NCBI RefSeq assembly: GCF_900637185.1 | Contig: NZ_LR134352.1 | Location: forward strand, 124,001-188,000 | Direction of reading: 5' to 3' | Length of the DNA: 64,000 nt | Source of the DNA: Nocardia asteroides | GTDB taxonomy: Bacteria > Actinomycetota > Actinomycetes > Mycobacteriales > Mycobacteriaceae | Shown here: positions 52,202 through 61,588 of the stretch, one piece after another | Layout: the number at the start of each line of letters is the position of its first letter | How positions within the stretch are numbered: position 1 is the stretch's first letter | Notes under the pieces: generated by a model | The model's database searches: none | Told to the model about the DNA's origin: nothing | Seen by the model: the letters and a program-made list of their open reading frames with translations, nothing else | Position numbers and translations under genes: made by a program

Positions 52202-52541
52202 CGGGGACCTCCTCGACTGACCACACGCGGCCCGAGCGCCGCGCGATTCGGCTGTTCGACGTCGTACGAATCCGAAGCGTGCCGCACCGCGGCGTCCCTA
52301 CGCAACCGTAGGCACGCCGATCCCCGCGCCCGGCGCTGAGCACTTGTTCACACGGATGAAACAGACGAAACGGACACGTGACCGAGAGATATTCCGGTGC
52401 AACAAGTTCCATCTACTGTTCCGCTCACGAATACAGCCGCTGTATACAACTCGGTGTACATCCAGACACCGGGCAGGCCGCGGTGGTGTTCGTTGTGGCG
52501 CGTGTGGCGCCGCCGTTACACCTGATGAGGAGAACCGCCCC
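52202..52541. promoter_or_regulatory. fadE5-urtA divergent intergenic region (340 bp)
   Basis: No gene is visible. Next to fadE5 lie TTCGG and CCGAA arms around a TTCG-N8-CGAA core (about 52246-52277). On the urtA side are GlnR-like half-sites (52347-52382) and a TGTATACA element near 52440, the probable urtA promoter region. The remaining bases show no further structure. Confidence 0.5.
52347..52382 (+). promoter_or_regulatory. GlnR-like operator upstream of urtA
   Basis: TTCAC-N6-GAAAC (52347-52362) is followed four bases later by GAAAC-N6-GTGAC (52367-52382). GlnR in actinobacteria recognises alternating GTnAC and GAAAC half-sites at 6-bp spacing, and urea uptake genes are typical targets. 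One half-site (TTCAC) deviates. Confidence 0.55.
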
Positions 52542-53792
52542 ATGTCTCAATCCCGTTTGGTCCGGGCACTCACCGTGCCTGCCGCGGTGGCCGTCGCCGG
52601 CCTGTTGCTCACCGGTTGCGGTGCCCGCGACGACGCGTCGTCGGGTTCGACCGCCGCCTCGTGCGTGGACACCACCAAGGACACGATCAAGGTCGGCTCG
52701 CTGCACTCCCTCTCCGGCACCATGGCCATTTCCGAAGTGACCGTGGCCAATTCGACCAAGCTGGCGATCGACCAGATCAACGCCGCGGGCGGGGTGCTCG
52801 GCAAGAAGATCGAGATCGTGCTCGAGGACGGCGCCTCCGACCCGAAGACCTTCGCGGAAAAGGCGGAGAAGCTGATCAGCTCCGACTGTGTCGCCGCGGT
52901 CTTCGGCGGCTGGACCTCGTCGAGCCGCAAGGCCATGAAGCCCAAGTTCGAGAGCCTGAACTCGCTGCTCTACTACCCCGTGCAGTACGAGGGCCTGGAG
53001 GACAGCAAGAACATCTTCTACACCGGCGCCACCACCAACCAGCAGATCATCCCCGCGCTGGACTACCTGAAGCAGAAGGGCATCAAGTCCCTCTACCTGG
53101 TCGGCTCGGACTACGTCTTCCCGCAGACCGCCAACCGCGAGATCAAGGCCTACGCCGCGGCCAACGGCATCGAGATCAAGGGCGAGGACTACACCCCGCT
53201 CGGCTCCACCGATTTCTCCACCATCGTCAACAAGGTGCGAAACGCCAAGGCGGGCGCGGTCTTCAACACCCTCAACGGCGACTCCAACGTCGCGTTCTTC
53301 CGTGAGTACACCAACGCGGGCCTCAAAGCCGCTGACATGCCGGTGGTCTCGGTGTCGATCGCCGAGGAAGAGGTCGCCGGTATCGGCGCGCAGAACATCG
53401 CGGGCCAGCTGACCGCCTGGAACTACTACCAGACCGTCGACACCCCGGTGAACAAGAAGTTCGTCGCCGACTACAAGGCCGCCTTCGGCGCCGACAAGCC
53501 CACCTCCGACCCGATGGAAGCCGCCTACGCCTCGGTCTTCCTGTGGAAGAACACCGTCGAGAAGGCCAAGTCCTTCGCCGTGGCCGACGTGCAGGCGGCC
53601 GCCGACGGCGTGAGCTTCGAGGCGCCCGAGGGCACCGTCACCATCGACGGCTCCAACCACCACATCACCAAGACCGCCCGGATCGGCGAGATTCGCCCGG
53701 ACGGCCTGATCTACACCGTGTGGGACTCCGGCAAGGCGATCACCCCCGACCCGTACCTGAAGTCCTACGACTGGGCCAAGGGCTTGAAGTAG
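52542..53792 (+). CDS. urtA: urea ABC transporter substrate-binding lipoprotein
   Basis: A 416-residue periplasmic-type binding protein. The lipobox LLLTGC26 predicts acylation at C26, and the body has the UrtA blocks [31 protein letters not shown] and [20 protein letters not shown], which distinguish urea from branched amino-acid binding proteins. It captures urea at the cell surface for UrtBCDE. ATG at 52542 follows GAGGAG. Confidence 0.95.
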   Translation: MSQSRLVRALTVPAAVAVAGLLLTGCGARDDASSGSTAASCVDTTKDTIKVGSLHSLSGTMAISEVTVANSTKLAIDQINAAGGVLGKKIEIVLEDGASDPKTFAEKAEKLISSDCVAAVFGGWTSSSRKAMKPKFESLNSLLYYPVQYEGLEDSKNIFYTGATTNQQIIPALDYLKQKGIKSLYLVGSDYVFPQTANREIKAYAAANGIEIKGEDYTPLGSTDFSTIVNKVRNAKAGAVFNTLNGDSNVAFFREYTNAGLKAADMPVVSVSIAEEEVAGIGAQNIAGQLTAWNYYQTVDTPVNKKFVADYKAAFGADKPTSDPMEAAYASVFLWKNTVEKAKSFAVADVQAAADGVSFEAPEGTVTIDGSNHHITKTARIGEIRPDGLIYTVWDSGKAITPDPYLKSYDWAKGLK

Positions 53793-53852
53793 ATGTCGCG
53801 TGGCCGCGACATGTTCGCGGCCACCGAGGCCCACCGATCGCAGGGAACTCAT

Positions 53853-54737
53853 ATGGATGTACTCATCGGCCAACTCTTCACCGGGTTGAGCCTCGGCTCT
53901 ATTCTTCTGCTCGCCGCGCTCGGCCTGTCGCTGACCTTCGGTCAGATGGGCGTCATCAACATGGCGCACGGCGAGTTCATCATGGCCGGCTGCTACACCA
54001 CCTACGTCGTGCAGCAGGTCTTCTCGTCGGCGGGCGTCTCGCTGGTCGTCTCGCTGCTGCTGGGTTTCCTGATCGGCGGGCTGCTCGGCGCCGCACTGGA
54101 AATGGGCCTGATCCGCTACATGTACGACCGCCCGCTGGACACCTTGCTGGTCACCTTCGGTGTCGGGCTGGTGCTGCAGCAGGCCGCGCGTGACATCTTC
54201 GGCGCGCCCGCCAAGAACGTGCTGGTGCCCGAATGGCTCAGTGGCGGAATCACCATCGCGGGCGCGGTGGTGCCCAAGACCCGCATCTTCATCCTGGTGC
54301 TCGCGATCGTCGCGGTGACCGCGCTGGCCGCCGTGCTCAAGGCCACGCCGATGGGCCGCCGTATCCGGGCCGTCGTGCAGAACCGTGGACTCGCCGAGAC
54401 CTCGGGCATCTCTTCGCGTTTCACCGATATCAGCACCTTCTTCATCGGTTCCGGCCTGGCCGGGGTGGCCGGTGTGGCGCTCACGCTGATCGGTTCGACC
54501 AGTCCCACCATCGGCCAGAGCTATCTGATCGACGCGTTCCTGGTGGTGGTGATCGGTGGCCTCGGCCAGATCAAGGGCACCGTGATCGCGGCCTTCGCAC
54601 TCGGCCTGCTCAATTCGTTCATCGAATACTCGACCACCGCGTCCATCGCGAAGGTCATCGTGTTCGTGCTGATCGTCATCTTCCTCCAGGTCCGACCGCA
54701 GGGCCTGTTCACCGTGCGGACAAGGAGTTTGGCATGA
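53853..54737 (+). CDS. urtB: urea ABC transporter permease UrtB
   Basis: A 294-residue permease of the LivH type with about eight hydrophobic segments; GQMGVINMAHGEFIMAGCY, DTLLVTFGVGLVLQQAARDIFGAP and GGLGQIKGTVIAA are the signature stretches. I chose ATG 53853 (preceded by AGGGA) over 53793; the extra 20 residues would be polar. The stop overlaps the urtC start (ATGA). Confidence 0.93.
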   Translation: MDVLIGQLFTGLSLGSILLLAALGLSLTFGQMGVINMAHGEFIMAGCYTTYVVQQVFSSAGVSLVVSLLLGFLIGGLLGAALEMGLIRYMYDRPLDTLLVTFGVGLVLQQAARDIFGAPAKNVLVPEWLSGGITIAGAVVPKTRIFILVLAIVAVTALAAVLKATPMGRRIRAVVQNRGLAETSGISSRFTDISTFFIGSGLAGVAGVALTLIGSTSPTIGQSYLIDAFLVVVIGGLGQIKGTVIAAFALGLLNSFIEYSTTASIAKVIVFVLIVIFLQVRPQGLFTVRTRSLA

Positions 54738-55870
54738 CCGCACTCACCTCACGCCTGCGCGAGTACCCCCGGCTGACCCCCGTCGCGGGCTTCGCCGTCG
54801 CCGCGTTCATCCTGTTCGCGGTGGCGCCGGCGGTGCTCAGCGACTTCCGGCTGAACCTGCTGGCCAAGTTCCTCTGCTTCGCCATCGTGGCCGCGGGCAT
54901 CGGCTTGGCCTGGGGCCGTGGTGGCATGCTCACCCTGGGCCAGGGCGTGTTCTTCGGCATCGGCGCCTACATCATGGCTATGCACATGCAACTCGCCGAC
55001 GCCGCTCGCCTCGGCAACGACGTGCCCGAGTTCATGGAGATCTCCGGCATCAGCGAACTGCCCGCCTTCTGGCAGCCGTTCGCCTCGGCGCCGGTCGCCA
55101 TCCTCGCCATCCTGGTGCTGCCCGGGCTGGTCGCCGCGGTGCTCGGCTTCGGGGTGTTCAAACGCCGGGTCAGGGGCGCCTACTTCGCCATCCTGAGCCA
55201 GGCGCTGGCGGCGGCGCTGGCCATCCTGCTCACCGGTCAGCAGGCCATCGGTGGCTTCACCGGCCTGTCGGATTTCCGCGCGTTCTTCGGCTTCAAGCTG
55301 TCGGACCCGGCCAACCGGCAGATGCTGTTCTTCCTCGCGGCGGGCACTTTGCTGCTGGTCGTCGCGCTGATCCGGCAGCTCAACCGCAGCCGCTACGGCG
55401 AACTGCTGGTCGCGGTGCGCGACGCGGAGGAGCGGGTGCGCTTCCTGGGCTACGACCCGGCCAACATCAAGATCGTCGCCTATGTGGTGGCGGCGTTCCT
55501 GGCCGGCATCGCCGGCGCGCTGTTCACCCCGATCGTCGGCATCATCTCGCCCGCCGACATCGGCGTCGTCCCGTCGATCGCGTTCCTGATCGGTGTCGCG
55601 ATCGGTGGCCGGACCACGCTGCTCGGCCCGGTGCTCGGCGCGATCGGCGTGGCCTGGGCGCAGACCTCGCTGTCGGAGTCGTTCCCGTCGGGCTGGACCT
55701 ACCTGCAGGGTGTGCTGTTCATCGTGGTCGTCGGCTTCATCCCGGCCGGGCTGGCCGGCCTGTGGCCGATGCTCAAAGGCTGGTGGGCGAGCCGGGAGCC
55801 GCGACCGGCCCCCGCGCCGATCGCGCCCGAGCCCGCCGTCGTCACCGAGGAGAAGGTGGAAGCCCGATGA
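54734..55870 (+). CDS. urtC: urea ABC transporter permease UrtC
   Basis: A 378-residue LivM-type permease with GMLTLGQGVFFGIGAYIMAMHM, ALAAALAILLTGQQAIGGFTGL and IGVAIGGRTTLLGPVLGA. Start ATG 54734 overlaps the urtB stop; the stop overlaps urtD. The C-terminal Pro/Ala/Glu-rich tail is cytoplasmic. Confidence 0.93.
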   Translation: MTALTSRLREYPRLTPVAGFAVAAFILFAVAPAVLSDFRLNLLAKFLCFAIVAAGIGLAWGRGGMLTLGQGVFFGIGAYIMAMHMQLADAARLGNDVPEFMEISGISELPAFWQPFASAPVAILAILVLPGLVAAVLGFGVFKRRVRGAYFAILSQALAAALAILLTGQQAIGGFTGLSDFRAFFGFKLSDPANRQMLFFLAAGTLLLVVALIRQLNRSRYGELLVAVRDAEERVRFLGYDPANIKIVAYVVAAFLAGIAGALFTPIVGIISPADIGVVPSIAFLIGVAIGGRTTLLGPVLGAIGVAWAQTSLSESFPSGWTYLQGVLFIVVVGFIPAGLAGLWPMLKGWWASREPRPAPAPIAPEPAVVTEEKVEAR

Positions 55871-56679
55871 CCACGCACGAACCCAAAGCGGGCGGCAACG
55901 CCGGCATGGACAGCGACTACCTCGAAATCCGCGGGCTCTCGGTGAGTTTCGACGGTTTCAAGGCGGTCTCCGAGGTCGATCTCACCGTGCTGCAGGGCGA
56001 CCTGCGGTTTCTGATCGGCCCCAACGGCGCGGGCAAGACCACCCTCATCGACGCCATCACCGGACTGGTCCCGGCGACGGGATCGGCACAGAAGTCGGGC
56101 ACCGAGCTGCTGGGCAAGAAGGTGCACCAGATCGCCCGCCTCGGCGTGGGTCGCACCTTCCAGACCGCGAGCGTGTTCGAGCAGCTCACCGTGTTGCAGA
56201 ATCTCGACATCGCGGCGGGCGCGGGCCGTTCGCCGCTGTCGCTGCTGCGGGCGCGCAAGACGGTGCTGCCCAGCATCGAAGAGGCTTTGGAGACAACGGG
56301 TCTCACCGCGCTGCGGGACAAGCCAGCCGGAGTGCTCGCGCACGGGCAGAAGCAGTGGCTCGAGATCGGCATGCTGCTGGTGCAGAACGCCTCGGTGCTG
56401 CTGCTCGACGAACCCGTCGCCGGGATGAGCGCCGAGGAACGCGAGGAGACCGGAAACCTGTTGCGCCGCATCGGCGGTGACCGCGTGGTCGTGGTCGTGG
56501 AACACGACATGGACTTCATGCGGTCCTTCGCCACCTCGGTCACCGTGCTGGCCGGCGGCCGGGTGCTCAGCGAGGGCAGCGTGGAAGAAGTGCAGGCCGA
56601 CCCGAAGGTGCAGGAGGTCTACCTCGGCACCGCGACCATGGCCGCGGACTCGACGGACAAGGAGTCGGCCGATGCTTGA
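55867..56679 (+). CDS. urtD: urea ABC transporter ATP-binding protein UrtD
   Basis: A 270-residue ATPase: Walker A GPNGAGKTTLID (about 51-62), GVGRTFQTASVFEQLTV Q-loop, a signature-like LAHGQKQWLEIGM and Walker B VLLLDEPVAGM. The signature reads LAHGQKQ rather than LSGGQ, as is usual for UrtD. ATG 55867; the end overlaps urtE by eight bases. Confidence 0.93.
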   Translation: MTTHEPKAGGNAGMDSDYLEIRGLSVSFDGFKAVSEVDLTVLQGDLRFLIGPNGAGKTTLIDAITGLVPATGSAQKSGTELLGKKVHQIARLGVGRTFQTASVFEQLTVLQNLDIAAGAGRSPLSLLRARKTVLPSIEEALETTGLTALRDKPAGVLAHGQKQWLEIGMLLVQNASVLLLDEPVAGMSAEEREETGNLLRRIGGDRVVVVVEHDMDFMRSFATSVTVLAGGRVLSEGSVEEVQADPKVQEVYLGTATMAADSTDKESADA

Positions 56680-57364
56680 ACTACACGAGATCCACTCGGG
56701 ATACGGGCGCACCGAGGTGATCCACGGCGTCACCATGACGGTGCCCGACGACAGCGTGGTCGCCATCATGGGCCACAACGGCGCGGGCAAGACCACGCTG
56801 CTGCGCACCGCTGTCGGCCTGTTGCCCACCAAGTCGGGCACCATCACCTTCGACGGCGAGAAGATCACCAAGCTCTCCCCCTCGCAGCGGGTCAAACGCG
56901 GTATCGCCTACGTGCCGCAGGGGCAGCAGAGCTTCCCCCAGCTCACCACCGCCGAGAACTTGCAGGTCGTGGCCGACGGGCGCAAGCGGGGCAAGGCGCT
57001 GATCGAGGAATCGCTCACGCTGTTCCCGGCCCTGCGTGAGCTGCTCACCCGCAAGGCGGGCCTGCTCTCCGGCGGCCAGCGCCAGCAGCTGGCCATCGCC
57101 CGCGCGCTGATCACCGAGCCCAAGCTGCTCATCCTGGACGAGCCCACCGAGGGCATCCAGCCGTCGGTGGTGGCCGAGATCGAACGCACCATCATCGAGC
57201 TCACCCAGCGTGGCGGGCTCAGCGTGCTGCTGGTGGAACAGCACATCGGCTTCGCGTTGCAGGCCGCGCAGCAGTACTACGTGCTGCACTCGGGGCATCT
57301 CGGGTCGTCCGGGGCGGGCGGCGCGGGCGCGGAATCCGCGGTGCGCGCGGCGATGGCGATCTGA
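56672..57364 (+). CDS. urtE: urea ABC transporter ATP-binding protein UrtE
   Basis: A 230-residue ATPase with Walker A GHNGAGKTTLLR, Q-loop YVPQGQQSFPQLT, canonical signature LLSGGQRQQLAIARAL, Walker B LLILDEPTEGIQP and switch His in LVEQHIG. It pairs with UrtD to power urea import. The tail is Gly/Ala-rich. A GntR gene starts 13 bp downstream. Confidence 0.93.
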   Translation: MLELHEIHSGYGRTEVIHGVTMTVPDDSVVAIMGHNGAGKTTLLRTAVGLLPTKSGTITFDGEKITKLSPSQRVKRGIAYVPQGQQSFPQLTTAENLQVVADGRKRGKALIEESLTLFPALRELLTRKAGLLSGGQRQQLAIARALITEPKLLILDEPTEGIQPSVVAEIERTIIELTQRGGLSVLLVEQHIGFALQAAQQYYVLHSGHLGSSGAGGAGAESAVRAAMAI

Positions 57365-57377
57365 ACGCAGCGGCGAG

Positions 57378-58100
57378 ATGCCACGCGGGGGCACGGGCGG
57401 CGACGAACCGCCCGCGGGCGGTCGGGTGCCGCTGGCCGAGCGCGTCTACGTCGCGCTGCGCGACGACCTGGCCGTCGGGTCCATCTCACCGGCCGAGCGG
57501 TTGCGCGCGGAACGGCTGGCGCGCCGCTACGGCGTCTCGCGCACTCCGGTGCGCGAGGCGCTGGCCCGGCTCCAGGCCGACGGACTGGTCCGGCGTCACC
57601 CGGACGGGCTCTACCTGTACCGGCCGAGCCCGGCCGAGCTGGACGAACTCTACGAACTACGGATCGTGCTGGAAGCCCGTGGTTTTCAGCGCATCGAGGC
57701 CACCGACTCGGTGCATCCGCACCGGCAGGCCGGCCACGACTTTCCCGTGGTGCGCGCCGAACTCGAGCGCTGGCGCGCGTTCCGGGACACGCCACCGGAC
57801 CCCGGCCCCGACCTGGTCGCCGCCGACGAGCGGTTCCACACCGAACTGCTGCGGGCCGCGGGCAACCTCGCCCTGGCCGACGCGCTCACCGCCGTCTACC
57901 TCCGGGTCCGCCCCGTCCGCACGATGGACGCGCCGACCCCGGCCCGGGTCGCGGCGATGACCGCCGACCACATCACCATCGCCGAACACCTCCTCGCGGG
58001 CGAGCCGGAACCGGCTCGGCGCGCCCTCGTCGCCCATATCGCCGCCTCGCGCACCCACCTGCGGGCGCGCGCCGAACCCGGTCACGCCGTGCGGGATTGA
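57378..58100 (+). CDS. GntR-family (FCD) regulator downstream of urt genes
   Basis: A 240-residue protein. Its winged helix has LAERVYVALRDDLAVGSISPAERLRAERLARRYGVSRTPVREALARLQADGLV, and an FCD ligand domain has His-rich metal-site positions (ADERFHTELL, ADHITIAEHL). It is co-oriented with urtE and close behind, so it may be cotranscribed and regulate urea or a related nitrogen source. The ligand is unknown. Confidence 0.85.
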   Translation: MPRGGTGGDEPPAGGRVPLAERVYVALRDDLAVGSISPAERLRAERLARRYGVSRTPVREALARLQADGLVRRHPDGLYLYRPSPAELDELYELRIVLEARGFQRIEATDSVHPHRQAGHDFPVVRAELERWRAFRDTPPDPGPDLVAADERFHTELLRAAGNLALADALTAVYLRVRPVRTMDAPTPARVAAMTADHITIAEHLLAGEPEPARRALVAHIAASRTHLRARAEPGHAVRD

Positions 58101-58105
58101 CTGGT

Positions 58106-58993
58106 TCAGCAGCCGTTCTGGAACGGCCAGCAGGCGGTCGGTCGCTGACTCACCGGAGTCGGCGCCGGCCGCGTGGTCTGCGAGGTCTCCGAACTGGGCC
58201 GGGGCCGTGGCGAGTCGTGGAGCAGGGCCTGCCCGATCACCAGGAACACCACGAAGACACCGAGCAGCGCCGCCGCGAACACGATGAGTCCGGTCTTGCG
58301 GCCGCGCCGGCCCGGCTCCGGCGGGGGCGCCTGGATCGGCTCGGTGAACCGGCGCGGCTGCGGTGGCCGCGGCGCCGGCGCGGGGCGGTTGCCGTCGAAC
58401 CCGTCCTCGGCCAGTTCGGCGCGCGAGGGCGCGAGCTCGGCGAGGCCGAGCGCGGTGCAGGTGGTGCGGACCCGGTCCACGGTCCACGCGCGCGGGCCCG
58501 CGGCGAAGCCGTCGAGGTAGACCCGCAGCTCGTGCGCGTCGACGGTGTTGGCGACGACCACGTCCAGGCCCGGCCGCAATACGGTGCGGGCGGGCCGCAC
58601 CACCACACCCCGGTACGGCACCAGCACTACCGCCCCGCACACCTGGCCGCCGTCCTGCAGCGCCTGTTCCAGCGCCACGCGTACCGCGTGCACGCCGTGT
58701 TCGAGCCGGTCGGTGAACCCCGCCGCGGACTCGGTGTCCAGGTCGAGCGGGCTGTCGCTGATCGTCCACGCGCCCGCCGCCGACACCGCGAGCAGCCCGC
58801 TCTGCCTGCGCCGGAACCCCTTGACCTCGACGACCGTGATCCCCCGCGGTGTCACGATCACCGCCCCCAGCCTGCGATCCCCGACCCGGCAATCGATCAG
58901 CGCGAGCCCCGTACCCGGCGAGGCGCGCAGGCAATCGACGAACTCCCGCTCGGCGCCGGTGAGCTCCGCCTCCGGCCTGATCCGAACCAGCAT
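58106..58993 (-). CDS. NERD-domain membrane protein
   Basis: A 295-residue protein whose N-terminal domain has GAVIVTPRGITVVEVKGF, matching the E57-x-K59 core of NERD/PD-(D/E)xK-like folds. The middle is Pro-rich, and a single transmembrane segment (about 235-258) precedes a short extracytoplasmic tail ending in Cys. NERD proteins are suspected nucleases; here the nuclease-like domain would be cytosolic and membrane-tethered. ATG 58993 follows GGGGAA at 9 bases. It converges on the GntR gene. Confidence 0.7.
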   Translation of the reverse strand: MLVRIRPEAELTGAEREFVDCLRASPGTGLALIDCRVGDRRLGAVIVTPRGITVVEVKGFRRRQSGLLAVSAAGAWTISDSPLDLDTESAAGFTDRLEHGVHAVRVALEQALQDGGQVCGAVVLVPYRGVVVRPARTVLRPGLDVVVANTVDAHELRVYLDGFAAGPRAWTVDRVRTTCTALGLAELAPSRAELAEDGFDGNRPAPAPRPPQPRRFTEPIQAPPPEPGRRGRKTGLIVFAAALLGVFVVFLVIGQALLHDSPRPRPSSETSQTTRPAPTPVSQRPTACWPFQNGC

Positions 58994-59197
58994 GTGCGAT
59001 GTTCCCCTACGAGTCTGAAGCGACCTCACACCGCCGCTGCGCGCTGCGGTGCCCACCGATCATGACGCGCAACTGTTGCGAAAACCACTGGAAAGCAAAG
59101 AAAAACACCCCGCCGCGCACAGTCCGCACCGCAACCCGCTACCGGCGAGTACGCTGCGAACCGGCCGCGCCGACCCGAACAGACAGGTGGAGACGAG

Positions 59198-59743
59198 ATG
59201 GATAAAGCGCCACTACCACGCGTTTCTCCGGGACGTTTCGCCGAACTGGGACCCATCAACTGGGTTGTCTGGCAGGTACTTTCCCGCGCCTCCGGCACCG
59301 ACGACGCGCATCTGTTCAGCACCCTCGGCCGCACCGGCGGGCTGTTCCGCGGGTGGCTGCATTTCTCCGGCAAGCTCATGCCGGGGGGACGGCTGCCGCG
59401 CGCCGAGGCCGAACTGGTGATCCTGCGGGTCGCGCACCTGCGCGCCTGCGACTACGAGACCGACCACCATCGCAGGCTCGGACGCAAAGCGGGACTGAGC
59501 CTGGTCGAGATCGACCGGGTGGCCGCCGGCCCGGACGCCGAGGGCTGGACGCCGCGGCAACGCGCGCTGCTGACCGTCGTCGACCAGCTGGTCACCGACC
59601 GGGACGTGGCCGATGCCGCCTGGACCGAGCTGGCCGCGCACTACGACGAGCGCCGGCTGATCGAGATCGTGCTGCTGATCAACCAGTACGAGGGCCTGGC
59701 CGCCACCATCACCACGCTCCGGATCGATCGCGACACCTTCTGA
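59198..59743 (+). CDS. carboxymuconolactone decarboxylase/AhpD-like protein
   Basis: A 181-residue helical protein with the CMD block LRVAHLRACDYETDHHRRLGRKAG, where a single Cys and the His pair stand at the AhpD-like active site (the usual CxxC is reduced to one Cys). The family includes alkylhydroperoxidases and decarboxylases. ATG 59198 follows AGGTGGAGA. The region 58994-59197 before it is A-rich and holds no gene. Confidence 0.8.
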   Translation: MDKAPLPRVSPGRFAELGPINWVVWQVLSRASGTDDAHLFSTLGRTGGLFRGWLHFSGKLMPGGRLPRAEAELVILRVAHLRACDYETDHHRRLGRKAGLSLVEIDRVAAGPDAEGWTPRQRALLTVVDQLVTDRDVADAAWTELAAHYDERRLIEIVLLINQYEGLAATITTLRIDRDTF

Positions 59744-59792
59744 ACATGTGACGCAGCTCATAGAGCGGAACTCGCGAATGCTCGCCATCGTT

Positions 59793-59805
59793 TAATTCGT
59801 ACAAC
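59793..59805. promoter_or_regulatory. CGTAC-AAC-GTACG inverted repeat before the VOC gene
   Basis: CGTAC and GTACG arms, 3-bp spacer, about 31 bp before the VOC-family start. It is an operator or promoter candidate; the cognate regulator is not evident. Confidence 0.35.
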
Positions 59806-59835
59806 GTACGGAGTTCATCGCATCGAGGAGCACGC

Positions 59836-60213
59836 ATGCAGATCACCAGTTCGGCCATCTCGCTCAATGTCGCCGACCCGCAGGCCTCGGCCCGATTCCT
59901 GATCGACCACCTCGGCTTCACCGAGCAGATGGCGGCCGACGGATTCGTCTCCCTGCAGCGCGCCGACGCCGGGATGAACGTGATCTACCTGCGCACCGGG
60001 CTCGGCACGTTCAAGCCGGCCCGGATCGCGGGCAGCGCGGGTGAGGGCACGCTCGTGGTGTTCGTCGTCGACGACATCGACGCCGAGTACGAGCGGCTGC
60101 GCGGGGCGGGCGTCTCGATCGAGACGCCCATCGAGACCGAGGAGTGGGGCGAGCGCTACTTCCAGATGACCGATCCGAACGGGATCGTCATCCAGCTCGT
60201 GCAGTGGATGTGA
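59836..60213 (+). CDS. VOC-family (glyoxalase/dioxygenase fold) protein
   Basis: A 125-residue protein with two beta-alpha-beta-beta-beta modules, ISLNVADPQASARFLIDHLGF and YFQMTDPNGIVIQLVQWM. This is the single-domain VOC fold used by glyoxalases, bleomycin-binding proteins and dioxygenases. No metal His in the first strand is evident, so a resistance or binding role is as likely as catalysis. ATG 59836 follows GAGGAG. It abuts the convergent DoxX gene with no gap. Confidence 0.85.
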   Translation: MQITSSAISLNVADPQASARFLIDHLGFTEQMAADGFVSLQRADAGMNVIYLRTGLGTFKPARIAGSAGEGTLVVFVVDDIDAEYERLRGAGVSIETPIETEEWGERYFQMTDPNGIVIQLVQWM

Positions 60214-60597
60214 TCAGCGGCGCGCGACCCGCAGCGCCGCCAGGATCATCGGGATCTGCAGCGGCAGCCGGGCCAGCACCCCGGCCTTGAACAGGTTGTT
60301 CGCCTTCGGGTTGCCGACCACGTCGACGGTCATCTGGATGTTCGCCGGGAAGACGCCGACGAACAGCAGGGCGGCCAGCCAGCCACCGAGGCGGCGGGTG
60401 CGCGGCACCGCGAGCGCCGTCGCCACGCCGAGCTCGGCGACTCCGGAGGCGTAGGTGTAGGTGCGCGGGTTGCCGGGCAGCTTCGGCGGCACGATGCCGT
60501 CGAAGGGCTTCGGCGCGACGAAATGCAGGACGCCCATCACGAACAGCAGGCCACTCAGGTACGAGTGCGTGCGCCGACGGGGAGATTCGGTAGCCAC
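60214..60597 (-). CDS. DoxX-family membrane protein
   Basis: A 127-residue protein with four hydrophobic segments and the DoxX pattern (LFVMGVLHFVAPKPFDGIVPP, YASGVAELGVATAL, FPANIQM). The family is linked to thiol and redox homeostasis. GTG 60597 gives the start MATESPRRRTHS; the longer frame to 60633 is possible. The stop abuts that of the VOC gene. Confidence 0.82.
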   Translation of the reverse strand: MATESPRRRTHSYLSGLLFVMGVLHFVAPKPFDGIVPPKLPGNPRTYTYASGVAELGVATALAVPRTRRLGGWLAALLFVGVFPANIQMTVDVVGNPKANNLFKAGVLARLPLQIPMILAALRVARR

Positions 60598-60641
60598 ACC
60601 CGAACTCTGCCACACCGCTCCCCGGCGGCCCACCCCCTCTT

Positions 60642-61490
60642 TCAGGCCAGCAGGGCCCGGAACGCCTCGACCGGCGGCGTGACCGGGCGGCCGATCAGCT
60701 TCGCCAGATCGCCGGTCCGCACCTCGAGCAGGCCACGGCCGATCCCGGTGTCGGCGTCGGCCAGCGCGGCGGCCACCGGCTCGGGCAGCCCGGCCTGGCC
60801 CAGGATCGCCGCATAGTCGGCTTCGGGCAGATCCTGGTAGCGCACCGGCTTGCCCGCGACCTCGCCGATCACCGCGGCGAGCTCGTCACCGGTCAGCGCC
60901 TCGTCGCCACCGAGTTCGTAGACCCGGCCCTCGTGCCCGTCGGTGATGAGTACCGCCGCGGCCGCGGCGGCGTAGTCGGCACGCGGGGCGCCGGAGACCT
61001 TGCCCGCGCCGGAAGCGCCGGCCAGCACGCCGGTCTGCGCGGCGTGCGCGGCGCCCGCCGCGTAGTTCTCCCAGTACCAGCTGTTGCGCAGCAGGACGGT
61101 GGGGATACTCGCGGAGGCGAGCACCTCCTCGGTGCCGCGATGTTCCTGGGCGAGGATCATCGGGTTCTCCGTGGCGGCGGGAATGCTGGTGTAGGCCAGC
61201 AGCCGGACACCGGCGCGCTCGGCCGCGCGCACGACATTGGTGTGCTGGGCGACCCGCGCGCCGAACTCGTTGCCCGAGACGAGCAGCACCCGGTCGACGC
61301 CGGTCAGGGCGGCATCGAGCGCGGCGGGGTCGTCGTAGGAGGCCTGTCGGACCACCGCGCCGCGCTCGGCGAGGTCGGCGACCTTGGCCGGGTCGCGCAC
61401 GATCGCGACGGGCCGCTCGCCCGCCGTCAGCAGGGCCTCGACGACGAGCCTGCCCAGCTGTCCACTCGCACCGGTCACCGCGACAGTCAT
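60642..61490 (-). CDS. NmrA-type NAD(P)H:quinone oxidoreductase (QorB-like)
   Basis: A 282-residue extended short-chain dehydrogenase with Rossmann VTGASGQLGRLV, the NmrA-type AIVRDPAKVADL strand and LRNSWYWENYA. It resembles E. coli QorB (YtfG), which reduces quinones with NADPH. ATG 61490 follows GGAGG. The divergent HxlR gene 98 bp away is the expected QorR-type partner. Confidence 0.88.
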   Translation of the reverse strand: MTVAVTGASGQLGRLVVEALLTAGERPVAIVRDPAKVADLAERGAVVRQASYDDPAALDAALTGVDRVLLVSGNEFGARVAQHTNVVRAAERAGVRLLAYTSIPAATENPMILAQEHRGTEEVLASASIPTVLLRNSWYWENYAAGAAHAAQTGVLAGASGAGKVSGAPRADYAAAAAAVLITDGHEGRVYELGGDEALTGDELAAVIGEVAGKPVRYQDLPEADYAAILGQAGLPEPVAAALADADTGIGRGLLEVRTGDLAKLIGRPVTPPVEAFRALLA

Positions 61491-61525
61491 GTTCTACCTC
61501 CAGAGTTCATACGATTTGTCATGCA

Positions 61526-61540
61526 CTAACTAATAGTAAG
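61526..61540. promoter_or_regulatory. HxlR operator candidate between the qorB-like and HxlR genes
   Basis: CTAACT-AAT-AGTAAG, with one mismatch, sits within the larger imperfect palindrome ATGCA-N20-TGCAT (61520-61550). QorR-type HxlR sites with TACT/AGTA arms are known in actinobacteria. Confidence 0.55.
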
Positions 61541-61588
61541 CACTATGCATTCCGCAGGCACTCTGGTCAAGAGCGGTACTATCGGGCC

